This document shows positions 18,002 through 26,896 of a stretch of 64,000 bases of DNA, in pieces. The stretch comes from Parvicella sp964387945 (GTDB lineage Bacteria; Bacteroidota; Bacteroidia; Flavobacteriales_D; Parvicellaceae). Within the stretch, counting starts at the first letter, position 1. The number at the start of each line of letters is the position of its first letter. The position numbers were made by a program, and so were the translations under genes. The notes under the pieces were generated by a model. The model was given only the letters and a program-made list of their open reading frames with translations. It was not told the origin of the DNA and searched no databases. The stretch lies in contig CAYLYX010000002.1 of assembly GCA_964387945.1 (NCBI GenBank), positions 124,001 through 188,000 on the forward strand, read 5' to 3'.

Positions 18002-18964
18002 TTAATTGCCTTCGGATAGCTGCCAATACTTTACGTAATCTACCTCAAACGTACATGGAAATAATGCTGGGTCATCAGGAATGCCATTCTCCATGTTTCG
18101 CAATGCCATATTGATAATTAGGTGTCCCGTCTCTCTCGGCCATCCGTACATCTCTTTTCTCGCCTTTCGCTTGGGATGTTCACAAGTTACAGGTCTGCCC
18201 GTCCAAGTTCTGTATTTGTACTTCTTTTCAACCACTTTGTCGTCCAAGTAAATCGTGATTTCGTTTTCGGTGAAATAACATGTTACGGTGTGCCATTCAT
18301 CTAAGTCGTTCGTTTTTTTGTGCGATGGACAGAAATTGTCCTTATTTGTTCCATCGTTCTCGTAATCATAGTGAACATTTGTGGTAAAATCCCACTTTTT
18401 CTTTCCATAGAAAATTTCAAAAATGTCAAACTCATTCCAAATGCTTCCTCCAGGAGTTGGTCCATCTCCACTGTAAATCCAAAAAGCTGGCCACATGCCA
18501 TACAGCCGATCCATTCGAAAACGAATTTCGTACTTCCCTTCTCCAAAATCAGTTGCTTTGGTCCAAATGTTTGAGCTCGAATATTGGTATGTTCGGAGGT
18601 TGACAGCACTGTCGTCCATAACTTTATCGGCTGGCTCCCAATCCACCTGTCTCCTTTCTTTTGGGGTGTTGGTAATCCTGATTTTTAGTGTGCCTTCCGA
18701 AACCTCAAGGTTGTCGGGATCCATGGTGTTGACTTGTAACTCTCCTCCACCCATGTCAGCTCCTTGCTTCCAAGGAATAAGCTTCCAAACCTTAGTATCA
18801 ATCTCTTTTCCGTTAAAGTTGTCTTCAAACTTGAGCACATAATGCGTATCAACGCAAGCAGGAAGCAGCTTAGGTTCAATTTTGAAGTAATCGCAAAGTC
18901 CATTGCACTGAGCGGGAAGTTGCAAACACCCTAAAAAGAAGGCCAAAAAAACTGTTAATCTCAT
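18002..18964 (-). CDS. Secreted glycoside hydrolase family 16 (probable beta-glucanase)
   Basis: This 320-residue protein has a signal peptide ending near PAQC. The GH16 jelly-roll shows the catalytic ExDxxE as E-F-D-I-F-E (WNEFDIFEIF), in which the flanking glutamates serve as nucleophile and acid/base. WPAFWIY and the C-terminal FEVDYVKYWQ are family hallmarks. The family cleaves beta-1,3 or beta-1,3-1,4 glucans, agar or carrageenan by retention; the exact substrate is not readable. No T9SS tail is present, so it may be periplasmic. A near-match -7 (TATATTCG, minus strand at 18985-18992) lies 20 bases upstream. Confidence 0.92.
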   Translation of the reverse strand: MRLTVFLAFFLGCLQLPAQCNGLCDYFKIEPKLLPACVDTHYVLKFEDNFNGKEIDTKVWKLIPWKQGADMGGGELQVNTMDPDNLEVSEGTLKIRITNTPKERRQVDWEPADKVMDDSAVNLRTYQYSSSNIWTKATDFGEGKYEIRFRMDRLYGMWPAFWIYSGDGPTPGGSIWNEFDIFEIFYGKKKWDFTTNVHYDYENDGTNKDNFCPSHKKTNDLDEWHTVTCYFTENEITIYLDDKVVEKKYKYRTWTGRPVTCEHPKRKARKEMYGWPRETGHLIINMALRNMENGIPDDPALFPCTFEVDYVKYWQLSEGN

Positions 18965-19067
18965 TCTTTACTCGCTTAGTGAAGCGAATATACACATTAA
19001 CGCCATCAAACATTTTTTGCCAACACTAATTCCGCAACTTTTCCGTTATTTGTACTCCATTCTAAGG

Positions 19068-21737
19068 ATGTTGAGAGGTTTATTGGTCATCATATTAGCG
19101 CTACTTACACCGTTTTTCTTGCTTGCGCAAACGGCTACCCTTACGGGTACGGTAAAAAACGACAAAGGCTATTACGTAAGCAACGCTAACGTCAAGATCG
19201 TTAATACCACCAAGGGAACAACCACTGATGAACAAGGTCACTTTTCGTTGCAAGTTCCAGCCGATGAACAGATCAAGGTAGTGGTTTCTTCTGCGGAGTA
19301 TGATTCTTATACAGAATTTCTTAACCTCAAAGCTGGCGCAACTGAAGATATTTTTGTGATTCTGACCACTCGAATGCTTCGCCCGTTTGACCTGACTGCT
19401 AAAGACCCTGGAACCTCTGGTACGAACTATTATAAGCCTGTTGGTGCTGAAAATATTCCTTCTCCAATTGCGAATATTGAAGGTCAATTGAGGTTTTCTC
19501 AAGTAGGTGTAACACAAAACAATGAGCTGTCTGCTGGTTACAATGTCCGCGGTGGAAACTTTGACGAAAACCTCATCTACTTAAATGGGATTGAAATCTA
19601 TCGTCCTTTTTTAGCACGTTCAGGTCAGCAAGAAGGAATGAGTTTTATCAACCCCTACATGGTAGATAACATTCTCTTTTCTGCGGGAGGTTTTGACGCA
19701 AGGTATGGGGACAAACTTTCATCTGTGTTGGATGTTTCTTACAAAGACCCTAGAGAGTTCGCTGCCACAGCCGTAGCAAGTTTTCTAGGCGCCAATGTAT
19801 TCGTTCAGGACCGTCCGTCTGTTCGGTTAAATTACCTTTTTGGTGCTCGATACCAAACCAATGCTTATTTATTTGGAGCGTTGGACACCAAAGGAGACTA
19901 TAAGCCAGCATTTCTAGACGTGCAGGGAATGGTGAACTATCACATCAATGAAAATACGCGACTTACCTTGTTCGGAACCTATGCCGATAACAAGTATCGA
20001 ATTGTTCCTCAAAACCGGGAGACCAACTGGGGAAGCATCAACGAAGCGCTGCGATTTACCGTATTTTATGAAGGTCAGGAAGTCACTCAGTTCAAAACAG
20101 CAATGGGTGCGGCTTCTATTGAGAATAGGCCCACAGATCACCTAAAACTGTATTTTACCACGTCATTTTTCAGAACGGTAGAATCAGAGCACTTTGACAT
20201 TCTGGGAGAGTATCGTCTCGATGAGTTAGAGCGGGATTTGGGAAGTGATGACTTTGGGGACGTTGCCTATACCAGAGGTGTTGGAGGTTTTTTAGAACAC
20301 GCCCGCAACGATTTGGATGCCTTTGTGGCTAACGGATATCATCGAGGAACCCTGGATTGGGGAACAGACTTTAAAAATAAACTGCAATGGGGTGTTAAAT
20401 ATCAGCACGAAATCACCAATGATAAGATCAGTGAGTGGTATATGCTTGATTCTGCGCGATTCAATGCTCCACACCCTGCTGATTCAGTTGGGTATGTTGA
20501 TCCCAGTGCTCAACCTTATCAGGAGTTGCACTTAAGTTATTCATTAAAATCTCAGAACAGCGTTTCGAGTAATCGAGTAACAGGTTTTGTGCAGAACCGG
20601 AAGGGTTGGGAGATTAAAACCCAGCACCGTTTTACAGATACGTTACTTAACGAAGACTCCGTATTGGTTTGGGTGGATACCACCTTTAAAACCAGCAAGT
20701 ATGTTAACGCCACGATTGGCGTAAGAGCTCACTACTGGGACTTTAACGGGCAGACGGTCGTTTCGCCTCGAGCGAGTATCAATTTCAAGCCTGCGCTGTT
20801 TTTTAAGCACAACGACCAAATGTATCGCAGAAATGTGACGTTTCGCTTTGCGACAGGCTTTTACTACCAGCCTCCCTTCTATCGCGAAATCAGGAACCTA
20901 TCTGGTGTAATTAATCCCGAAATACGGGCACAACAGTCCGTCCATTTTGTGTTTGGTACAGACTATACCTTCTTTATGTGGAACAGGCGTTTTAAGTTCA
21001 CCGGAGAGGCTTATTACAAGCACCTAACGAATATTATTCCTTACGAAATTGATAACGTGCGCATCCGCTACTTCGGTGAAAACAGCGCGAAGGGATATGC
21101 AACTGGACTTGATTTTAAGCTAAACGGACAGTTTGTAAGTGGTATTGAATCGTATGCTTCACTTTCTTTTTTGAGAACTTATGAAGACCTCGCAAACGAT
21201 TATTATTACAACTATTATAACTCTGATGAAGAGTTGATCGTTCCTGGATACACGTTCAATAGTGTAGCCGTTGATTCTGAACGTGTAGAGCCGGGCTATA
21301 TCCCCAGACCTACCGATCAATTCCTCAACTTCTCTTTATTTTTTCAGGATAAAATGCCAGAAGAATGGAATACCAAAAAAATTAAATGGAGCACTTTTAA
21401 GGTTAACCTTAACCTGATGTTTGGTTCGAGATTGCCCTACGGTCCTCCTGGAGATGATCGCTATAACGATACCATTCGTGGATCCTTTTTTAGAAGGGTA
21501 GATATTGGTTTCAGCAAGGATATTATTGGACCGCTAACGGATCGATCAAAGTTCAGTGAAAAGTCTATTCTCAATCATATTGATAACATGTGGATCTCTC
21601 TGGAAGTGTTTAACTTACTTGACATTGAGAACAGCACCAATTACAACTGGATTACAGACGTTACGGGTAGGCGTTATTCTATACCCAACACCTTGACCAC
21701 CCGAAGGATCAACCTAAAACTGGTGATACAGTTTTAG
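19068..21737 (+). CDS. TonB-dependent receptor with CarboxypepD_reg N-domain
   Basis: The ATG at 19068 (889 residues) gives a clean signal peptide (MLRGLLVIILALLTPFFLLAQ); the TTG at 19017 would add an unneeded leader. A carboxypeptidase-regulatory-like domain is at about residues 22-105, then a plug domain (YNVRGGNFDENLIYLNGIEIY, FSAGGFDARYGDKLSSVLDV), then a 22-strand-type outer-membrane barrel ending in FQ-like LKLVIQF. It imports a large ligand using TonB energy. No SusD partner or peptidase lies beside it, so the ligand is unknown. Confidence 0.92.
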   Translation: MLRGLLVIILALLTPFFLLAQTATLTGTVKNDKGYYVSNANVKIVNTTKGTTTDEQGHFSLQVPADEQIKVVVSSAEYDSYTEFLNLKAGATEDIFVILTTRMLRPFDLTAKDPGTSGTNYYKPVGAENIPSPIANIEGQLRFSQVGVTQNNELSAGYNVRGGNFDENLIYLNGIEIYRPFLARSGQQEGMSFINPYMVDNILFSAGGFDARYGDKLSSVLDVSYKDPREFAATAVASFLGANVFVQDRPSVRLNYLFGARYQTNAYLFGALDTKGDYKPAFLDVQGMVNYHINENTRLTLFGTYADNKYRIVPQNRETNWGSINEALRFTVFYEGQEVTQFKTAMGAASIENRPTDHLKLYFTTSFFRTVESEHFDILGEYRLDELERDLGSDDFGDVAYTRGVGGFLEHARNDLDAFVANGYHRGTLDWGTDFKNKLQWGVKYQHEITNDKISEWYMLDSARFNAPHPADSVGYVDPSAQPYQELHLSYSLKSQNSVSSNRVTGFVQNRKGWEIKTQHRFTDTLLNEDSVLVWVDTTFKTSKYVNATIGVRAHYWDFNGQTVVSPRASINFKPALFFKHNDQMYRRNVTFRFATGFYYQPPFYREIRNLSGVINPEIRAQQSVHFVFGTDYTFFMWNRRFKFTGEAYYKHLTNIIPYEIDNVRIRYFGENSAKGYATGLDFKLNGQFVSGIESYASLSFLRTYEDLANDYYYNYYNSDEELIVPGYTFNSVAVDSERVEPGYIPRPTDQFLNFSLFFQDKMPEEWNTKKIKWSTFKVNLNLMFGSRLPYGPPGDDRYNDTIRGSFFRRVDIGFSKDIIGPLTDRSKFSEKSILNHIDNMWISLEVFNLLDIENSTNYNWITDVTGRRYSIPNTLTTRRINLKLVIQF

Positions 21738-21773
21738 CCCCTCACTCTTGCAAGGGACTTACTGTTCTTAAAC

Positions 21774-21863
21774 CTACTTGATCAGTGCCAACTGATAAGA
21801 CAAAAAGCTGTTCTCTGTGTGTGCAATTGCAGCTGTGTAAGTTCCTGTAGCAAAAACAAAAAA
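21774..21863 (-). pseudogene. Vestigial T9SS C-terminal sorting domain tail
   Basis: Downstream of the terminator of the choice-of-anchor gene, the minus strand encodes ATGTYTAAIAHTENSF then LSYQLALIK-stop. This reads like the final beta-strands of a T9SS type A sorting domain (GTY-hydrophobic alternation ending in LIK). No start codon or domain body remains upstream; the preceding bases in frame run through the terminator hairpin. The neighbouring intact gene has its own sorting domain, so this is an extra, displaced tail. Confidence 0.55.
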
Positions 21864-21883
21864 GGCGACTATTTCTAGTCGCC
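21864..21883 (-). terminator. Intrinsic terminator of the choice-of-anchor I gene
   Basis: A perfect 8-bp stem (GGCGACTA with TAGTCGCC) with a 4-base loop is followed on the minus strand by a T-rich run. It lies 28 bases past the stop codon at 21912. Confidence 0.85.
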
Positions 21884-21911
21884 CTTTGGGGGTGATTGTG
21901 TTTAAAAGAGC

Positions 21912-24665
21912 TTATTGCTTGTTGATTTTAACGCTTGCTGATCCGTTTTCACCAGACAAATCAATTACGTACATCCCTGCTGAAAGATCAGACAAGTTCA
22001 ATTGATTGGCTCCTTGATCTAACCGTCCTGAAGTAATGAACTTTCCTTCTAACGAGAAAACAACGTATTCTACCTGCTCACTAACTTCTATCGTAAGGAA
22101 ATCAGCGACATTGGTAGGATAAGCATTGGAAATCATCTCGTTTTCAACAATGCCTACACTGGATGTAATCGTTACCATAAGTGTTTCTTCACAACCATTG
22201 GCATCTGTAACAATCACCGTGTAGTCACCTCCAGATAGGCCAGAAAGATCTTCTGTTGTGGCTCCGTTGTCCCAGTCATAATCGTATGAAGGCGTTCCTC
22301 CAGTAACGGATAGGTCAATGCTTCCATCGTTTCCATTGGTTTCCATAACGTGCGTTTCTGAAAGTGCTAAGGCATCTGGCTCTGTAATCGTAATGGTATC
22401 AGAAGCTACCCATCCCAACGAGTCTGTAACTGTAACGTAGTACATTCCTGGGCCAACGTTGTTGATGGTATCGTTTGTTCCGCCATTGTCCCAGAGGTAT
22501 TGGATTGTTCCATTTCCTCCTGTAGTCATTGCCATTAGGTTGGCATTCGCATCACCATGACATAGCACTCCTTGTGTTTCAGAAATAGCAACTTCTGGGT
22601 AGTCTGGTGTAACGAATTCAAAAATCGAAACCGTACCACTTACTTCGTTTGAAACGATGATCAGGTTCTGTCCGTTCGGGCTCAACGAATCCGGAACGAA
22701 TTTGATATCCTCTGGTCCTAAATCAAGTGCGGCAGAATCTGTCGCCAACTCTGAGAAATCTCTTCTGTTTACGTACGCACGGTACTGAGGTGCCATTGGA
22801 TTAGACACATCGTAAACCATCACACCACCTACTCTTTCTAATCCGATAAAGGCATAAGTTACGCCATCTACCACACCAATGGTAATTGCTTCTGGTTCTG
22901 GTCCTTTGTCATCACTTCTGTTTTTGAATGCGTCCACATTCTCATCGTTAGAAGCATTAAAATTGGTATCAAGCACATTGTATGTAATCTGCTCAAACTC
23001 ATCTCCTGAGTCATAAATGATGTTTCCGTTTTCATCCAAGATAGAGAACGATCTTCCTCCATAAGCGTAGATTTCTTCGAACATTCCATCGTGATTCCAA
23101 TCTCCCTTTGAAAGGGTTAGCTTTAACCTTCCCAACGTATCTTCGTGCTGAAGGTTTGCCCAGTTAGGAAAAGCAATCGTATCTAACGTAATGTCTTCTA
23201 CGCGATCTTCTTCTGAATAAGCTCCGTAATCTCTTGCGTCTCCTTCGTTGGCAATGAACATATAATTCATCCCGTTGATGTTCGCACACTTCAATGCATC
23301 AGGCTGGTACATTCCCTTTACTGGCCAATTATTGATGTTTACATCATCTGCCTTGTTGCTGGCATCAAAACCATTTCCTGGTGCCATGTGATTCTTAAAA
23401 CCAAGCGCCTTGATTTCTAACACTTCGGCTGTTTGTAAATCCACTTTTGCAAGCGCATTGTTTTCTTGAAGAGACACCCAAGCGTACATGTTGTCTTTGT
23501 CTACACCCACGTATTCAGGCTCTAAGTCTTGCTCTACTGTTTGAAAACCATCGTTTCCGTAGATGTTAATGCTTTCATCGATAAATGATAGTTTAACGTT
23601 GTCAAATGCCGCATAATCTGAAGCTCCATTCTGAGCAACTAGCAGTCTCAATCGTACATGTGATGATCCTCCAGGAACAGGTAACATAACTCTTGTCCAA
23701 GACGTGTCTTTGTCCAAGTTTACGTAATCCTGAACGTCCCAAGTGGTTCCGTTATCGTAAGCTACTATATACCCTAAACTATCTGATGTATCGAAACCAA
23801 CACTATAGTATTCAAACGATAAGAAAGCCGATGGTCTTCCCGATAAATCTACTGCGTCAAAATCAATGGTATGCTCAAAGGCTCCTCCACCATTTCCATT
23901 GTCAAGGTCCTCACATCCGAAAAAGTAGTTTCCATGCGCCTGCGTCTCAATCTCTCCGGAAAACTCTTCAATTACTCCCCAAACATCTTCACTTCCTGAA
24001 ACACTCGAGTCTCCTTCCGTATTATAGGTAGCAGGCGTCAGCGTGTAGTTCCAGTTATCGATGTTAGAAGATTCAAAACTCTGACGGTGGCTTTCCCAGT
24101 TAGAAAAATCTGCAGTTGACACATCTCCAGAAGTCAGTGAAGCAATCGGGTTAGTGGCAATATCAATAACGGATACTGAACCAATTGGATCTACGGTATA
24201 GTCGTCAGAAGGTTCTCCTTCGTTAGCAACCACCAATTTTGTTTCATCGGGTGAAATCGTAATCATGTCTGGCAATGCTCCTACCGTTACTTGGTTGATG
24301 TAAGCTCCAGTCGTGTCGAAAAATACCACTACTCCATCCAGTTGTTTGTTGTTGTTCTCAACTGCTGCAGCGATGTACTGATCAAAAACCACCAAGCTAT
24401 TGATACCTCCACCATACGGGCTTACATCAATTGTGTTGATGTGTACCGGGTTGCTTGGATCTGCAATGCTTAGCACCTCGATACTGTTGGCATCTGCATT
24501 GGTGAAATAAACACGCTGAGCAGTAGATTCGTAATAAACGATTTCTGCTGCACTCCCATCAAAAACATTGGTATGGTAGCTTCCTACGTGTTGAAGATCA
24601 AAGTTCTGTCCAAAAAGGTTGAACATTGGGATGATTAACCCCAGGGAAAGTAAAATTCTTTTCAT
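21912..24665 (-). CDS. Choice-of-anchor I protein with inserted domain, SprB-like repeats and T9SS tail
   Basis: This 917-residue secreted protein has a signal peptide (residues 1-20). A beta-propeller-like choice-of-anchor I region carries ANEGEPSDDY (about 148) and QDLEPEYVGV (about 379). Between STADF (about 186) and NIYGNDGF (about 367) sits an extra segment of about 165 residues, rich in jelly-roll-like strands. Two SprB-like repeats follow (LWDNGGTND; YDWDNGATTEDLSGL), then a T9SS sorting domain (last 75 residues). It is expected on the cell surface. The ATG is 24 bases after a TAGTTTTG element. The choice-of-anchor I region resembles the alkaline-phosphatase-associated family, but no catalytic residues are evident. 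Confidence 0.88.
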   Translation of the reverse strand: MKRILLSLGLIIPMFNLFGQNFDLQHVGSYHTNVFDGSAAEIVYYESTAQRVYFTNADANSIEVLSIADPSNPVHINTIDVSPYGGGINSLVVFDQYIAAAVENNNKQLDGVVVFFDTTGAYINQVTVGALPDMITISPDETKLVVANEGEPSDDYTVDPIGSVSVIDIATNPIASLTSGDVSTADFSNWESHRQSFESSNIDNWNYTLTPATYNTEGDSSVSGSEDVWGVIEEFSGEIETQAHGNYFFGCEDLDNGNGGGAFEHTIDFDAVDLSGRPSAFLSFEYYSVGFDTSDSLGYIVAYDNGTTWDVQDYVNLDKDTSWTRVMLPVPGGSSHVRLRLLVAQNGASDYAAFDNVKLSFIDESINIYGNDGFQTVEQDLEPEYVGVDKDNMYAWVSLQENNALAKVDLQTAEVLEIKALGFKNHMAPGNGFDASNKADDVNINNWPVKGMYQPDALKCANINGMNYMFIANEGDARDYGAYSEEDRVEDITLDTIAFPNWANLQHEDTLGRLKLTLSKGDWNHDGMFEEIYAYGGRSFSILDENGNIIYDSGDEFEQITYNVLDTNFNASNDENVDAFKNRSDDKGPEPEAITIGVVDGVTYAFIGLERVGGVMVYDVSNPMAPQYRAYVNRRDFSELATDSAALDLGPEDIKFVPDSLSPNGQNLIIVSNEVSGTVSIFEFVTPDYPEVAISETQGVLCHGDANANLMAMTTGGNGTIQYLWDNGGTNDTINNVGPGMYYVTVTDSLGWVASDTITITEPDALALSETHVMETNGNDGSIDLSVTGGTPSYDYDWDNGATTEDLSGLSGGDYTVIVTDANGCEETLMVTITSSVGIVENEMISNAYPTNVADFLTIEVSEQVEYVVFSLEGKFITSGRLDQGANQLNLSDLSAGMYVIDLSGENGSASVKINKQ

Positions 24666-24689
24666 TTTTTGTAGCGATTAAATTTGCCA

Positions 24690-24697
24690 CAAAACTA
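24690..24697 (-). promoter_or_regulatory. -7 element (TAGTTTTG) for the choice-of-anchor I gene
   Basis: An exact TAnnTTTG match on the minus strand, with a TTTTG 15 bases further upstream that may act as the -33 element at slightly short spacing. Confidence 0.6.
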
Positions 24698-24752
24698 GAG
24701 GGGTCATGTAACCAAAAGTGTAGGTAAGTGTTAACGTTTTGTTGCCTATAAA

Positions 24753-24974
24753 TTACGCTTTCTTGTTCTTCTTGGGTTTATTGGCCTCGTATTTTGCCAT
24801 GCGCTTTCGGACACCTCTTCTGAAGAGGAACATGCCCCAGGTAAGTCCGGTGAGTAGCCAAAAGAGTTGTGATTTTTTCCAACCATCCTGAAACATATAA
24901 ATGGCAGTAATAACCGTAAGAATTATCGCTACAATCAACCAAAAACGCTCTAAATATAAGTGTACTTTACTCAT
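24753..24974 (-). CDS. Small two-helix membrane protein
   Basis: This 73-residue protein has two hydrophobic helices (about residues 11-28 and 37-52) and a strongly basic tail (RRGVRKRMAKYEANKPKKNKKA), so its C-terminus should be cytoplasmic. Its start overlaps the stop of lptC by 4 bases (ATGA), so it is translated from the same transcript. No family is recognised. The context suggests an accessory envelope role, but nothing in the sequence demonstrates it. Confidence 0.75.
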   Translation of the reverse strand: MSKVHLYLERFWLIVAIILTVITAIYMFQDGWKKSQLFWLLTGLTWGMFLFRRGVRKRMAKYEANKPKKNKKA

Positions 24975-25507
24975 GGGTTGTTATTTGCTTCAGGTGTGTC
25001 ATTTTCATCTAGGTTGTAAACCCCATTACTAATGTTGTGCACCTTATAGTCTGTAAATTTACTATTACTGTGTAAACCTACTCCCGAAATTGTTCCCTTT
25101 GGCGAAGATACGACTACTTTTTCATGGGTGTAAACGCTATCTTTCTTAAAGTCTACGTGCAATAGTTCAGTATTTAGCTCCTCTTGTTTGTTGTTGATAA
25201 ACACCACATCCTCTTTTACCATGATATACTCTCGGGTGGAGTACATTTCTCCATAGTTTGCAGTGAGTATGGATTCCACTTCTCCAGTTGAATCGTAAAA
25301 AGTTACAACCATTCCGGTGGGACATTCTAGCTTCATTTCGTTCTCCTCAAGCGCATAGCGATGCATTAAGGGACTTTCTAACTTAATCTGGGGGCTACCC
25401 TCGTCAGAGAAGAACATCGTAACGCCTTCACTTGTTTCTAGCGGTCCGTCATAAATGTGCGATACCTCCTGAATTTCTTCATTGGTATTACCACAAGACA
25501 AAAACAT
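24971..25507 (-). CDS. lptC: LPS export ABC transporter periplasmic protein LptC
   Basis: The 178 residues from the first ATG have the LptC organisation: a short beta-jelly-roll (ANYGEMYS, EKVVVSSPKG) after an anchor. LptC passes LPS from the LptBFG transporter towards LptA. The first ATG yields MFLSCGN, leaving no room for an anchor. In-frame codons further upstream (to about 25549) encode a textbook lipoprotein signal (KIRLLKNIPVALAVG) leading to the same LSC lipobox, but contain no ATG, GTG or TTG. The true start is probably a rare codon such as ATA 25549 or ATT 25531. The conservative start is given here. Its stop overlaps the small membrane protein gene. Confidence 0.8.
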   Translation of the reverse strand: MFLSCGNTNEEIQEVSHIYDGPLETSEGVTMFFSDEGSPQIKLESPLMHRYALEENEMKLECPTGMVVTFYDSTGEVESILTANYGEMYSTREYIMVKEDVVFINNKQEELNTELLHVDFKKDSVYTHEKVVVSSPKGTISGVGLHSNSKFTDYKVHNISNGVYNLDENDTPEANNNP

Positions 25508-25563
25508 TCCGACTGCCAGAGCAACCGGAATGTTCTTTAAAAGCCTTATTTTAACTTTCGCTA

Positions 25564-26874
25564 TTATTTGTTAATTCTTAGTTTGGTTTTTGTTCCCCAA
25601 CAAGGAACATCATATGAATCTCCTTCAGACAACCCACCAACAAACAAATCTTGTTTTGTTGATAGTTGACTAACCAACCCACTTTTCCAAGACGAAGATG
25701 CACAACTTCCTGCAGCGTCAGCCAGCTCAAGTGCATAACTATAAACTGCTGTTCTATCTGTCTTATTCTGAGCACAAGACCCTGCGCTTTGCGCAACAGC
25801 CTGTGCCTGAATGTACTTAGCTTCACATCCTCCTACTTTTCCAGCATAGCTATATGCGTTCTTGTAAGATCCTTTATTCAAGTAAATTTGCGCAATTCTC
25901 ATGGTTGCTTTTTCTCTATTCTCTTCAGATAGATCTGCAAACTTTAGTGCTTCAAGATAGTACTCCAAAGCTTTGGATTCACTTCCTGAACCATACATCG
26001 TATTCCCTAGATCAATTTTTGATTTAGCTGAAGGTCTTGCTTTGTCAATCAGAATTGCCAACTCAAGCAAGTATGGATCGTCACACTTTAAATTGTTTAA
26101 TTTTTCCAAAACTTCCTCAGCTAGATCAATATCTTGTGGAGCTGCATCCGTTTTCTTCTTATAGATAGGCAATAATACCTCACAGTTGGCACATGGAACG
26201 ATATAGCTCTCTAGTGTTTGAAGAGTCTGTATCCAGTTTTGAGCTTCGCCTGAGTTACCGGCATCTTCGTTTTCCTTTAGCTTCTTGTTCGAAAGCTTCT
26301 CCAACTTCTCATAAATCTGCATCATTTGATCGCAATCAATCAATTTTGCACCTACCATGAAATAAGCTGCTCGGAAATAATAAACTACATCGTACGACTG
26401 AATCTTTTCATCTGGCGTATTTTCAAATGCCATTTGAAAGTATTTGAATGCCACATTGTAACGGTGCGTTTCGTCCATCATGTTGTCGTGCGCACGTTTC
26501 ATTTGCAACTCTGGACAGTCATTGTAATTCTCAACCCAAAGGTCATAAATCAGGTTTAAACTGTCCATCTTATTTTTGAAGTCATCGCTGTTCTTATCTG
26601 TAACGGCTTGCGCCAGCTTTTTGTAGATGTACTTACCGTTATCATAAAGCAAAGGCTTGTACTGAGGACAAACTTCTTGTGCTTTCCACCATTCTCTTGC
26701 AGCATCCTTGAAGTTCTCTTGCTTCAAAAACTCTGTATACAACGAAACAGCCTGACGGCATCCAGCTTCATCTCCGTTGTAGTTAGGTTCATCTTGCTCG
26801 ATACATTCCGCTACCTGTGCCTGACTTGCGAAAGTCATGGCTACCATTGCTACTGCTGTAAAAAACTTTTTCAT
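25564..26874 (-). CDS. Periplasmic tetratricopeptide-like protein
   Basis: This 436-residue protein has a signal peptide ending FASQAQ. The body is helical, with repeat-like pairs (KALEYYLEALKFADLS, ATMRIAQIYLNKGSYKNAYSYAGKV) and eight or more cysteines spread along it. It appears to be the conserved flavobacterial TPR protein usually found between coaX, an outer-membrane protein and lptC, where it is thought to support envelope assembly. The C-terminus (DVPCWGTKTKLRINK) is not a sorting domain. It starts 22 bases after the barrel gene. Confidence 0.85.
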   Translation of the reverse strand: MKKFFTAVAMVAMTFASQAQVAECIEQDEPNYNGDEAGCRQAVSLYTEFLKQENFKDAAREWWKAQEVCPQYKPLLYDNGKYIYKKLAQAVTDKNSDDFKNKMDSLNLIYDLWVENYNDCPELQMKRAHDNMMDETHRYNVAFKYFQMAFENTPDEKIQSYDVVYYFRAAYFMVGAKLIDCDQMMQIYEKLEKLSNKKLKENEDAGNSGEAQNWIQTLQTLESYIVPCANCEVLLPIYKKKTDAAPQDIDLAEEVLEKLNNLKCDDPYLLELAILIDKARPSAKSKIDLGNTMYGSGSESKALEYYLEALKFADLSEENREKATMRIAQIYLNKGSYKNAYSYAGKVGGCEAKYIQAQAVAQSAGSCAQNKTDRTAVYSYALELADAAGSCASSSWKSGLVSQLSTKQDLFVGGLSEGDSYDVPCWGTKTKLRINK

Positions 26875-26896
26875 TTTATTGTTTTCTTTCTAGTTA

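Noticed and set aside
18122..18842. Several frames opposite GH16
   Set aside because: Shadows of the GH16 gene, with no promoter, domain or family.
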